Source: Gammaproteobacteria bacterium
GTDB lineage: Bacteria; Pseudomonadota; Gammaproteobacteria; Pseudomonadales; Azotimanducaceae
Reading direction: 5' to 3'
Assembly: GCA_009846005.1 (NCBI GenBank)
Contig: VXYL01000025.1
Location: 1 to 44,561 of the forward strand
Length of the DNA: 44,561 nt
Under the pieces are notes generated by a model. It saw only the letters and a list, made by a program, of their open reading frames with translations, did not search any database and had not been told where the DNA came from. The position numbers and the translations under genes were made by a program. Below are positions 8,959 through 17,188 of the stretch, piece by piece. The number at the start of each line of letters is the position of its first letter. Position 1 is the stretch's first letter.

Positions 8959-9633
8959 GTGGACCATTCGCAGGCAGTCGCACTCAAGGCCGACTTCGAT
9001 CGCGACGGCGTGGTACTCATCCGCGACTTCGTCACACCCGAGAAAGCACGGGAAATCTGTGTCCATGCGGAGGCAGCGACCAAGGAACTTCCTACTCGCC
9101 ACGACCCGTTCAGCAATGTCACGAAAGGCTTGGAGAGACTCGACGAATACTTCGGCGAACTCCTGCATCGCGGTCCCCAAGTTCCGATCCTCACGATGCT
9201 CCTCGGCAAGACGCCCGAACCCACCACCGCCAGTTTCTTCACCAAGGACGAAAACCATCAGGAGGTACATCCGCACTCGGACGCGATGGACGGCGTGGTG
9301 ACCTGGATCGCCCTCGACGAGACCAACGAACGCAACGGCGGCCTGCAGTTCCTGAAAGGGTCCCACAACCGCCAGGAGGAGTTTCGGCACCAAAGAGCCC
9401 ATACGCCCACGGATCTATCCGACCACCCCGACCGCTTCGAGGCTGCCATGGGACCGGGCGACATCGTGATCTTCCGCCCCACCACGGTGCACTGGTCCGG
9501 TCCCAACCGCGATGGATCGGTGCGCCGGGGGTTCAACTGCTTCTACGTCGGAAAATCCAAGGACTGGAAGAAGGGTTCCAAGAAGGATTGGCAGGCCGCC
9601 AAGAAGGCGAAACTCGCGGCCATGGCCAAATAG
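8959..9633 (+). CDS. small PhyH-type Fe/2OG dioxygenase
   Basis: A 224-residue Fe(II)/2-oxoglutarate oxygenase-like protein, much smaller than the PhyH protein at 5702. Visible ligands: His106-x-Asp108 (HPHSD), distal His178 (TVHWSG) and Arg189, with GSH at 134-136 and GPGDIV at 165-170. The GTG at 8959 is chosen because AGAGG lies 6-7 bases upstream; a TTG at 8941 and an ATG at 8878 are in frame but the latter would overlap the divergent gene's start. The C-terminus is an unusual lysine-rich tail (KKGSKKDWQAAKKAKLAAMAK region), perhaps nucleic-acid or membrane-surface binding. The substrate is unknown. It diverges from GH127, so the two may respond to the same signal. Confidence 0.82.
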   Translation: MDHSQAVALKADFDRDGVVLIRDFVTPEKAREICVHAEAATKELPTRHDPFSNVTKGLERLDEYFGELLHRGPQVPILTMLLGKTPEPTTASFFTKDENHQEVHPHSDAMDGVVTWIALDETNERNGGLQFLKGSHNRQEEFRHQRAHTPTDLSDHPDRFEAAMGPGDIVIFRPTTVHWSGPNRDGSVRRGFNCFYVGKSKDWKKGSKKDWQAAKKAKLAAMAK

Positions 9634-9650
9634 CGTCGCCGCGCCACGAA

Positions 9651-9669
9651 GCGGTGCCTTCGGCACCGC
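9651..9669 (+). terminator. hairpin, probable terminator of the small PhyH gene
   Basis: GCGGTGCC-TTC-GGCACCGC forms a perfect 8-bp GC-rich stem 17 bases after the stop codon and is followed by ATTTCG, a weak T-run. It lies between convergent genes. Confidence 0.6.
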
Positions 9670-9709
9670 ATTTCGCCCCAACCAAAGCCGCCCAAGCACC
9701 CGTCCGACC

Positions 9710-9725
9710 TTCGGCTCGCGCCGAA
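9710..9725 (-). terminator. hairpin downstream of the amidase gene
   Basis: TTCGGC-TCGC-GCCGAA forms a perfect 6-bp stem 20 bases past the amidase stop on the minus strand. There is no T-tract on the exit side, so terminator function is only plausible. Confidence 0.4.
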
Positions 9726-9744
9726 AAGTCCGCCAGGCTGCTAG

Positions 9745-11130
9745 CTAATCGAGGGTCGGGTACTCAAAGGCGGCGGCACTCTCGAACGCACCACCTATGC
9801 ACACGAGGCCAGCCTCGCCGAGCCGCGGGCCGATGAGTTGAACAGTACGCGGCATGCCGTCGGCGTCGATGTCGAGCGGCAGCGTGATCGAAGGATGGCC
9901 CGAGTAGTCGAACGGTGCGGTGAAGCGGATGAAACGTTCCCTTGGCCCCCGGTCGTCGGACGGCGGGGAACGTTCGGCACCCGGAATCGGCGTCGGCATG
10001 CAGGGAGCGATCAGGGCGTCAACGCCGCCAAACAACCCGTCGAGCGCGCGCCGAAACCGTGACCGTTCCTGCTCAAGACGTTCGTATTCGTCCGGTGATG
10101 CGTTCAGGCCGGTTTCGATCAACCCGGCCAATGCCGGGCCGTATTCGTCCTTCCGCTCCGGGTAGGTCGCCGCATGGGCCCGGGCACAGTCCACCCCGCA
10201 CGTGATCACCCAGTTGTCGGCCAGGATCCGGTAGTCGGGCATCCCAACCTCGATCACGTCCGCTCCCAGATCGGCGAGCACGGTCAAGGCATTCCGCACG
10301 GTGTCGGCAACGGACCCGTGCACGTCCTCCAACACGTAGCCCCAATCCACACCGATCCGCACGTCGTCGAGGCGCTGCCTAAGTGACGCCGGATACATGG
10401 GGACGGGCGCGTCAAGGGACGTCGGGTCGCGCGGGTCGCCGCCCGCCATCACGCCGAGCATACGCGCGGCGTCCTCGACCGAGCGTGTCATCGGACCGAC
10501 GTGGTCCAAGGACGCCGCAAGGGGAAAAACGCCGTGCCGGCTCACCCGGCCGTAGGTCGGCTTGATGCCCACCAGCCCGCATGCGGCACAAGGAAACCGG
10601 ATGCTGCCACCCGTGTCCGTGCCGACGGCGCCGTGCGCAAGACCGGCCGCGACAGCGACGCCGGATCCCGACGACGATACGCCCGTCCAACGTTCGGACG
10701 CCCAAGGGTTGACCGGCGGCTGAACGGCCGGGTGATGTTCGCTGAAAGCACCCTCGGTGAGCTTGACCTTGCCGAGTACGACGGCGCCCGCCGCCTCGAG
10801 CCCTTGCACGACCGTGGCGTCTTCCTCGGGTTGCCAGTTCGCGAGCACCTTCGTACCGCAGGTCGTGGCAATGCCGCGCGTCGACAGCAAATCCTTCAAC
10901 GCGACCGGCGCACCTTGCAGCGGCCCCGGTGCTTCACCCCGGGACATCGCGGCGTCAAGGCCGTGCGCACGTTCGAGGGCACGGTCAGCCAGGACGAGGA
11001 CGTACGCCCCGAATTCGGGATCGAGGCGGGCGATGCGTTCTAGCATTGCCTCGGCGACGCCGACGGCGGTCAACGCGCCGCTCTTGACATGCCGGGCCAC
11101 GTCCGAGAGGGACAGGCGGTGAATATCCAT
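9745..11130 (-). CDS. amidase signature (AS) family amidase
   Basis: A 461-residue amidase-signature hydrolase. The Ser-cisSer-Lys triad is recognisable: Lys79 (PVALKD), the glycine/serine-rich loop VSSSGSG around Ser152-154, and the nucleophile Ser176 in TDTGGSIRFP. These enzymes cleave amide bonds in small molecules; GatA belongs to the same family, but this gene has no gatB or gatC beside it and its sequence drifts from GatA, so a stand-alone amidase acting on an acylated amine or amino-acid amide is more likely. It diverges from an APC-type permease gene, which fits uptake followed by hydrolysis. No signal peptide is visible. Its 5' end overlaps the most likely start of the divergent permease by about a dozen bases. 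Confidence 0.88.
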   Translation of the reverse strand: MDIHRLSLSDVARHVKSGALTAVGVAEAMLERIARLDPEFGAYVLVLADRALERAHGLDAAMSRGEAPGPLQGAPVALKDLLSTRGIATTCGTKVLANWQPEEDATVVQGLEAAGAVVLGKVKLTEGAFSEHHPAVQPPVNPWASERWTGVSSSGSGVAVAAGLAHGAVGTDTGGSIRFPCAACGLVGIKPTYGRVSRHGVFPLAASLDHVGPMTRSVEDAARMLGVMAGGDPRDPTSLDAPVPMYPASLRQRLDDVRIGVDWGYVLEDVHGSVADTVRNALTVLADLGADVIEVGMPDYRILADNWVITCGVDCARAHAATYPERKDEYGPALAGLIETGLNASPDEYERLEQERSRFRRALDGLFGGVDALIAPCMPTPIPGAERSPPSDDRGPRERFIRFTAPFDYSGHPSITLPLDIDADGMPRTVQLIGPRLGEAGLVCIGGAFESAAAFEYPTLD

Positions 11131-12564
11131 TGGGGCCGCTTTGATTGTTGTCTTGGTTGCCGGAACGCCCTGCTAGCATTCCGCCCTGGAAAACGCCACG
11201 ACTCTATCCCAATTCACCGTTCGCCTGACCAGAAAATCTCCGCACCGTTCAGCCCGAGGACGGCCCTTGCCGTCGTCATCGCCAACATGATCGGCACGGG
11301 GGTGTTCACCAGCCTCGGCTTCCAACTGCTCGAGATCCAGTCGGGGTTCGTGATCCTCATGCTCTGGTTCGTGGGCGGCATCACCGCGCTGTGCGGTGCC
11401 CTCTGCTATGCCGAACTGGGCGCAGCGCTGCCGAGGTCGGGGGGCGAATACAATTTCCTCTCCGAGATCTACCACCCCGGCGTCGGGTTCGTCGCCGGCT
11501 GGGTCTCCGCCAGCATCGGCTTCGCCGCGCCCACGGCCCTCGCGGCGATCACGTTCGGAACCTACCTGGCATCCGTGCTGCCGGCACTGTCGCCCCGCTG
11601 GCTTGCCACGGTCCTGATCGTCGGTCTGGCGGCGGCGCATGCCACGACACGCCGTACCAGCGGCGGCACGCAGCGCGTGTTCACCTACCTGAAGGTGTTG
11701 CTCATCGCGGCGTTCTGCCTACTTGGCTGGACCCTCACCGACGCACCCCAGGACATCACGTTCCTGCCCGCCCCCGGCGACGGGGCCCTAGTGGTGTCCG
11801 GCGCGTTTGCCGTGGCGCTCATCTACGTCAACTACGCCTACACCGGGTGGAACGCGGCCACGTACGTGATCGACGAACTCGACCGGCGCCAGACGCTGTC
11901 CCGCGTCCTGCTGACCGGGACCGCTGTCGTCATGGCGCTCTACCTGTTGTTGAACTACACATTCCTGTACGTCGCGCCAGTAGATGCCTTGGCGGGCAAG
12001 CTGGAAATCGGCTACGTGGCGGCGCAGTTCATCTTCGGCGACACCGGTGCCGCGATCATGGGCGTGGCGCTGGCGCTGCTGCTGGTCTCCACGGTGAGCG
12101 CCATGACACTGGCCGGCCCCCGGGTCCTGTTGGTCATCGGGCAGGACTTCGACGCGCTTCGTTTTCTCGCCCGCACCAATGCCCACGACGTCCCCGTCGT
12201 CGCCATCGGTTTGCAGTCGGCCTTGGCCGTGACCCTGGTGCTTACGGCCACATTCGAGTCCATTCTGGTATTCGCCGGGTTCACCCTCGGCGCAAGCACA
12301 CTCTTCACCGTGGCCGGTCTGTTCGTGCTCCGGTGGCGGCACCCGGGGCTCGAACGTCCCTATGGCGTTCCGTTGTATCCGCTGCCGCCGCTGATCTTCC
12401 TGGCACTCATGGGATGGACGCTGACCTACCTACTCGTGCAGCGACCGATGGAGGGTCTCGCCGGTGTGGCCATCCTAGCCAGCGGCGGGGCGTTCTACGT
12501 TGCAAGCCGCCGGCTGTCCGACCGGCACGGACGCGACCAAACGGAACCCGACGCAAAGGTATGA
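11119..12564 (+). CDS. APC superfamily amino-acid permease
   Basis: About 12 membrane segments and typical APC features: the unwound TM1 motif (ANMIGTGVFTSLG), GALCYAELGAALPRSGGEYNFL in TM2-TM3 and YTGWNAATYVIDE in TM6. It should import or exchange amino acids or related amines. The start is not certain. GTG at 11119 has GAGAGG about 8 bases upstream and gives 481 residues; ATG at 11089 is also in frame but lies deeper inside the divergent amidase gene; the conserved region itself begins only near 11250. It heads a plus-strand run of five genes with gaps of 34, 22, 71 and 22 bases. Confidence 0.88.
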   Translation: MNIHWGRFDCCLGCRNALLAFRPGKRHDSIPIHRSPDQKISAPFSPRTALAVVIANMIGTGVFTSLGFQLLEIQSGFVILMLWFVGGITALCGALCYAELGAALPRSGGEYNFLSEIYHPGVGFVAGWVSASIGFAAPTALAAITFGTYLASVLPALSPRWLATVLIVGLAAAHATTRRTSGGTQRVFTYLKVLLIAAFCLLGWTLTDAPQDITFLPAPGDGALVVSGAFAVALIYVNYAYTGWNAATYVIDELDRRQTLSRVLLTGTAVVMALYLLLNYTFLYVAPVDALAGKLEIGYVAAQFIFGDTGAAIMGVALALLLVSTVSAMTLAGPRVLLVIGQDFDALRFLARTNAHDVPVVAIGLQSALAVTLVLTATFESILVFAGFTLGASTLFTVAGLFVLRWRHPGLERPYGVPLYPLPPLIFLALMGWTLTYLLVQRPMEGLAGVAILASGGAFYVASRRLSDRHGRDQTEPDAKV

Positions 12565-12598
12565 TTCCCCGCCGAGATCGAGGCCCGCTGGACCGATA

Positions 12599-14170
12599 AT
12601 GGAGATGCAGGCAACCGGGCCGCCGAGCCCCAACACGTCAGACAGGACGCGCGGCATCGGGCTCGTGCTGGGGGTCGTCGCTTTCACGGCCCTGACCGTG
12701 TTCCCCGTCGACCCGGGAAACGACCCGGCCAGCCGGCTTGCCGCCATCGCCGCGCTGATGGCGATCTGGTGGATGACGGAAGCCATCCCGCTGTTCGCGA
12801 CGGCTCTGTTGCCCTTGGTGCTGTTTCCGCTGCTCGGGATCATGTCGGGCAAGGAGACGGCACCGCAATACATCAACAGCACCATCGTGCTGTTCATCGG
12901 CGGCTTCATGATCGCGCTCACGATGCAGCGCTGGAACCTGCATCGCCGCATCGCGCTGAACATCATCCGCCTGGTCGGCGGCGGGCCGGCGCGCATCGTG
13001 CTCGGCTTCATGATCGCCGCCGCCTTCCTGTCGATGTGGATCTCGAATACCGCGACCGCGGTGACGATGGTGCCCATGGGTCTCGCCATCGTCCTCCAGG
13101 TGGAGGAACGATTGGGTGCAACAAACCCCGCCGCACACCGGTTCTCCGTCGCGCTGATGCTCGGCATCGCCTACGGCTGTTCCGTGGGCGGCATGACGAC
13201 GTTGGTGGGGACGCCGCCCAACCTCTCCCTGGTGCGCATCTTCGAGATCCTGTTCCCCGAAGGACCGAGCATCGCCTTCGGGCAGTGGATGATCGTCGCC
13301 TTGCCCGTAGGGGTCATCATGGTGTTGACGGCGTGGTTCGTCATCACCCGCGTGCTGTACCGGACACCACCCGAGGTCAGGATCGAGTCCGCCGTCGTCG
13401 ATCGCGAACTGGCCCGGCTCGGACCCATTACCTTCGAGGAACGCGCGGTGCTCATGGTATTCGCTGCCACCGCGCTGCTTTGGGTGTTCCGGGTCGACCT
13501 CAATCTCGGCGCGTTCACGCTGCCAGGTTGGTCCCGGCTGCTGCCTTGGCCAAGCCTTGTCGACGACGGCACCGTGGCCATCACGATGGCGTCGCTCCTG
13601 TTCTTCATTCCGGGTCGCGGCCCCGGCGGCGAGTCCACACGTCTCATGGGCACCGAGGTCATCCCCCGGTTACCGTGGAATGTCGTTCTGCTGATCGGCG
13701 GCGGTTTTGCGTTGGCGGCGGCATTCGTGCAGACGGGGCTCGCAGAGTTGATCGGCGGCCAGTTCGGTGCCGCCGGTGAACTACCCGTATTTGTCCTGAT
13801 CCTGCTTGTGTGCCTCGCGCTGACGTTCCTCACCGAACTCACCAGCAACACCGCAACGACCGAGATGATCCTGCCGATCCTCGCGTCGGTGGCCGTGGTC
13901 ACCGGTGCGCATCCGCTGATGCTCATGATCCCCGCCACGATGTCCGCATCCTGCGCCTTCATGATGCCCGTGGCCACGCCCCCGAACGCCATCGTGTTCG
14001 GCAGCAACCGGCTGACCATCGCGGAGATGGCCCGCGCGGGCATCATCCTGAATCTAATCGGCGCCCTCGTCATCGCGAGCATCGTCTACACCCTCGGTCT
14101 TGTCGTATTCGGCATCGAACCGGGCGTTGTGCCGGCATGGGCGGAGTCGCTGGCGAGCGGCGATCACTGA
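12599..14170 (+). CDS. SLC13/DASS-family sodium-coupled anion symporter
   Basis: A 523-residue transporter of the divalent anion:sodium symporter family (VcINDY, SdcS, citrate/succinate/sulfate carriers). Both diagnostic SNT motifs are present: SNTATAVTMVP at about 149-159 and SNTATTEMILP at about 416-426; these bind sodium and the substrate carboxylates. MTEAIPLFATALLP (59-72) is also typical. The ATG at 12599 (MEMQ) is preferred; a longer frame from 12500 would overlap the end of the permease gene. The gap to the permease stop is 34 bases, so co-transcription is likely. Substrate is probably a C4-dicarboxylate or a related carboxylated metabolite; the neighbouring deacylase and ligase suggest an acidic amino-acid derivative (inference). 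Confidence 0.9.
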   Translation: MEMQATGPPSPNTSDRTRGIGLVLGVVAFTALTVFPVDPGNDPASRLAAIAALMAIWWMTEAIPLFATALLPLVLFPLLGIMSGKETAPQYINSTIVLFIGGFMIALTMQRWNLHRRIALNIIRLVGGGPARIVLGFMIAAAFLSMWISNTATAVTMVPMGLAIVLQVEERLGATNPAAHRFSVALMLGIAYGCSVGGMTTLVGTPPNLSLVRIFEILFPEGPSIAFGQWMIVALPVGVIMVLTAWFVITRVLYRTPPEVRIESAVVDRELARLGPITFEERAVLMVFAATALLWVFRVDLNLGAFTLPGWSRLLPWPSLVDDGTVAITMASLLFFIPGRGPGGESTRLMGTEVIPRLPWNVVLLIGGGFALAAAFVQTGLAELIGGQFGAAGELPVFVLILLVCLALTFLTELTSNTATTEMILPILASVAVVTGAHPLMLMIPATMSASCAFMMPVATPPNAIVFGSNRLTIAEMARAGIILNLIGALVIASIVYTLGLVVFGIEPGVVPAWAESLASGDH

Positions 14171-14192
14171 GTCCAAACCAGGAGAGAGCCGC

Positions 14193-14606
14193 ATGGCCCG
14201 AGAACCGGTACCCATCAAGTTTCCGCCGAACGAGGCGCTGGCCGCGCGATACGCGCAAGTGCTCGAAATCGCGCAGAGATTTCCCGGGGTTGAGGCAAGC
14301 CGTAGCTACGGTACGCCGGCGATCAAGGTGAAGCGCAAGCTGCTGGCCCGGTTGCGCTCGGAAGCGGAGGGGGGACTCGCCATCGTATGTGACTTCGTGG
14401 ACCGCGAGATGCTCCTGCAGGCGGCTCCGGAGACGTTCTACATCACCGACCACTACGCCGACTGGCCCATGGTCCTCATCAACCTGGAGACCGTCCGTTG
14501 GGACGCCATGCCCGACATCCTCGAACGGGCGTGGCGCAGCGTCGCCGCACCGAGTCTGATTAAGGAATACGAGGCATCGGCGACGGGAAGCGGCGACCCT
14601 CCCTAG
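14193..14606 (+). CDS. MmcQ/YjbR-like protein
   Basis: A 137-residue protein of the YjbR/MmcQ (CyaY-like fold) family, with the usual sequence layout: EIAQRFPGVEASRSYGTPAIKVKRKLLARL near the start, a central beta region (IVCDFVDREML, FYITDHYADWPMVLINL) and a C-terminal helix ending LERAWRSVAAP. Function of the family is not settled; nucleic-acid binding has been proposed from its fold. The ATG at 14193 follows GGAGAGAG with good spacing. It is 22 bases after the SLC13 gene. Nothing links it mechanistically to the transporters. Confidence 0.8.
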   Translation: MAREPVPIKFPPNEALAARYAQVLEIAQRFPGVEASRSYGTPAIKVKRKLLARLRSEAEGGLAIVCDFVDREMLLQAAPETFYITDHYADWPMVLINLETVRWDAMPDILERAWRSVAAPSLIKEYEASATGSGDPP

Positions 14607-14677
14607 TCCTGCATCGCCAATCCGTTTGTACCGACCCCGCTTGTCATCCGCAACGGTTTCGTTTCTCATGGTGCTCC

Positions 14678-16096
14678 ATGGGGGACGAGATTCGCGAACG
14701 GCATTTCAACGCCGAACACTTCAGCCGGTTTCGACGCCGCCTGGATGCCGAGACGGATCTCGTGGCGGAACTGTTCGCAAACAACACGCTGAGCCGCCGG
14801 GGCGACATCGTCGGCTTCGAACTGGAAGCTTGGATCGTCAATGCCGACGGCCAACCGCACGCCCAGAACCAGGAGCTGATCGAACACGTTGGCAACCCGC
14901 TCGTCGTTCCCGAACTCGCCGCGTTCAACGTCGAGCTCAATGGTTCGCCCACCGCATTGTCGGGCAACGTCTTCTCCCGGATCGACGATGAGTTGAGCGC
15001 CACTTGGGCGATGTGTCGGCAAGGCGCTGCGGATCTTGGCTGCCGCCTCGTCACCATCGGCATCCTGCCGACGATCCGCCCCGACCTTTTGAACTCCAAC
15101 TACATGTCAGCCATGGTTCGGTACCAGGCCCTCAACGACCGCGTCTTGGCGCTGCGCGACGGCGCGCCGCTGCACATCCGCATCACCACCGGCGACGGCC
15201 TCGACATGATGCACGACGACGTGATGCTCGAGGCGGCGACGACGTCCTTCCAGATACACCTGCAATGCAAGCCGGAACGCGCGGTGCGGGACTTCAACGC
15301 CGCCATCGTGGCGTCCGCGCCGATGGTTGCCCTCGCTGCCAACTCCCCGTTCCTGTTCGGCCGTTCACTGTGGGAGGAGACCCGAATCCCGCTTTTCGAA
15401 CAAGCCGTGTCCGCCGGCCCGAGGGCCCCCGCCCGCGTGACCTTCGGCACGGGCTATGCGCAGTCGTCGCTCGTCGAGATCTTCCGGGAGAACCAGAAGG
15501 AGCACGTGATCCTGCTACCGTTCGTGCAGGCCGACGAACCGCCCCACAAGTACGCCCATGTTCGATTCCAGAACGGCACCGTGTGGCGCTGGAACCGGCC
15601 GCTACTCGGCTTCGACTTCGACGGCCAGCCGCACCTGCGCATCGAGCATCGGGTGGTGCCGGCAGGACCCACCATTCACGACTGCGTCGCCAACGCCGCC
15701 GCCTGGCTGGGCATGGTGCGGGGCCTTGTCGACCGGGACGATCCGATCGAGACGCGAATCGGATTCGAAACCGCCAAGCGCAACTTCTACGCCGCGGCCA
15801 AGTACGGCTTGGACGCACCGTTCACGTGGGTCGATGGCGTTGAACGTTCGGCCCGTGAGCTGCTCGCCGAAGAACTGCTGCCGCTGGCCGCCGAGGCACT
15901 CGGCAAACTCGACATTCCCGATGCGGAGATCAAACGCTACGTCGGCACGGCCCAGGCACGGGTGGACCGGGACCGTACCGGTGCCCGATGGCAGCGCGCC
16001 TGGGTGGCGAAGCACGGTACGGATTGGGCGGCGTTGACCCGAGCCTACGCCGACGCCCAGGACAGCGGCCAACCGGTGCACGAGTGGCCCTTGTGA
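14678..16096 (+). CDS. GCS2-family carboxylate-amine ligase
   Basis: A 472-residue protein resembling the GCS2 branch of glutamate-cysteine ligase-like enzymes (YbdK-like carboxylate-amine ligases). Seen motifs: GFELEAWIV near 45-53, where the metal-binding glutamates sit, AAFNVELNGSP (about 86-96), and QIHLQCKP (about 189-196). The family couples ATP hydrolysis to formation of an amide between a carboxylate and an amine via an acyl phosphate. In some proteobacteria this type is a neighbour of AstE-like M14 peptidases, as here, with a RimK-type ligase often nearby; no RimK is seen in this window. Amine and acid substrates are unknown, and true glutathione synthesis should not be assumed. Confidence 0.82.
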   Translation: MGDEIRERHFNAEHFSRFRRRLDAETDLVAELFANNTLSRRGDIVGFELEAWIVNADGQPHAQNQELIEHVGNPLVVPELAAFNVELNGSPTALSGNVFSRIDDELSATWAMCRQGAADLGCRLVTIGILPTIRPDLLNSNYMSAMVRYQALNDRVLALRDGAPLHIRITTGDGLDMMHDDVMLEAATTSFQIHLQCKPERAVRDFNAAIVASAPMVALAANSPFLFGRSLWEETRIPLFEQAVSAGPRAPARVTFGTGYAQSSLVEIFRENQKEHVILLPFVQADEPPHKYAHVRFQNGTVWRWNRPLLGFDFDGQPHLRIEHRVVPAGPTIHDCVANAAAWLGMVRGLVDRDDPIETRIGFETAKRNFYAAAKYGLDAPFTWVDGVERSARELLAEELLPLAAEALGKLDIPDAEIKRYVGTAQARVDRDRTGARWQRAWVAKHGTDWAALTRAYADAQDSGQPVHEWPL

Positions 16097-16118
16097 ACGC
16101 GACGGGTTCGCGGTCGCC

Positions 16119-17135
16119 ATGCAAGCCACTGTGGTCCTGTTCGTGCGTCGGAAGCATATGCGCCTGAACATCGCCACCGCGCTCCCGGATTCCCTTGCCG
16201 ACGCCCCGGCAACCGCGCTTGCCGATGAACTGGGCGGGCCCACGCTGTTCGATTTGCGCCGAGGGAACCATCCGCCCCTGTTCGTATCCGTGTTGCTGCA
16301 TGGCAACGAGGTGTCCGGTTGGGATGCCCTGCGCGGGCTCCTCAACGAGTTTCGGCAAATCTCCGCGCTGCTGTTCCTGGCGAACCTCGACGCGGCGCGA
16401 GATGGCGTCCGGGCCCTGCCGGGCCAGGTCGACTTCAATCGGGTATGGGAAGGCGGCCACACCGCCGAAGCCGCGGTTGCAGCGGAGGTCACGGCCCGCG
16501 TGGCTTCGGCAAGTCCCTATCTCGCCGTCGACATCCACAACAATACCGGCCGGAACCCGCCCTACTCCGTGATCTGCCGAACGGACCCGCGAACGCTCCA
16601 ATTCGCTGGCGCATTCGCTGGACGAGCGTTGCTGGCCAGCCAGCCGGGCGGGTTCCAGACCCGCCGCTTCACGCGCTTCTGCACGGCGGTGACGGTCGAG
16701 GTGGGCACACCCGACGACCCGGACAGCACCACGCGCACCACCGAGTTCCTAACGAAACTGCTCGCGAGCTACCCCGAAGCGCCGCGAGACACGCGAAATC
16801 CCGGATCGCTGTCGTTGTTCGAGACCGTGGCGCGGGTCACGGTCACCGACGGCACCGAGATCGAACCCGCGATGCAGCGTTTCAACTTCCGGCGCGCGCC
16901 CGCCGGGACGGCGCTAACGAGGCGCGGCGCGTTGAGCGCCCAGTCGGCGGACGGAACATCCATTGGCGGTCGGTACTTCACATCGGACGACGGCGCGGCG
17001 GTGCTGAGACGCCCGACGATTCTCGCCATGTACACGCGCGACTTGGAGAGCGCCCGGCGGGATTGCCTTTGCTACTTCCTGGAGCCCCTCGACACCAAAC
17101 CCGACGCCAATCCGTTGCGCCTCTCAAACGCGTAG
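16119..17135 (+). CDS. M14/AstE-type zinc deacylase or carboxypeptidase
   Basis: A 338-residue protein of the succinylglutamate desuccinylase/aspartoacylase (M14) group. Zinc ligands fit His61 and Glu64 (LLHGNEVSG) and His140 (DIHNNTGRN); DFNRVW at 105-110 supplies the Asn-Arg substrate-binding pair, and Glu194 (VTVEVG) is the likely catalytic base. Members remove acyl or C-terminal residues from amino-acid conjugates. It follows the GCS2-like ligase by 22 bases, so the pair could make and unmake one amide-linked compound, or process glutamylated peptides. ATG 16119 is taken; an in-frame ATG at 16158 with GGAAG close upstream is a real alternative. Confidence 0.85.
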   Translation: MQATVVLFVRRKHMRLNIATALPDSLADAPATALADELGGPTLFDLRRGNHPPLFVSVLLHGNEVSGWDALRGLLNEFRQISALLFLANLDAARDGVRALPGQVDFNRVWEGGHTAEAAVAAEVTARVASASPYLAVDIHNNTGRNPPYSVICRTDPRTLQFAGAFAGRALLASQPGGFQTRRFTRFCTAVTVEVGTPDDPDSTTRTTEFLTKLLASYPEAPRDTRNPGSLSLFETVARVTVTDGTEIEPAMQRFNFRRAPAGTALTRRGALSAQSADGTSIGGRYFTSDDGAAVLRRPTILAMYTRDLESARRDCLCYFLEPLDTKPDANPLRLSNA

Positions 17136-17157
17136 GTGACGGGCTTGTACCGTCCCG
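17132..17157. repeat. degenerate stem-loop repeat (GTAGG..CTTGT..CCGTCCC)
   Basis: GTAGGTGACGGGCTTGTACC followed by GTCCC is a variant of the repeat at 34339-34362; GACGG pairs with CCGTC around the loop. It lies at the junction of the convergent deacylase and SelD-fusion genes, starting at the deacylase stop codon, so it may also act as a bidirectional terminator. Confidence 0.6.
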
Positions 17158-17188
17158 GCGCGCCCACCGGGTGCGACACCCCGATGCT

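Noticed and set aside
9745-11130. GatA subunit of tRNA amidotransferase
   Set aside because: No gatB or gatC nearby and the neighbour is a permease; a stand-alone amidase is simpler.
14678-16096. True glutamate-cysteine ligase for glutathione synthesis
   Set aside because: GCS2-type proteins often have other or weak activities and no gshB lies here.
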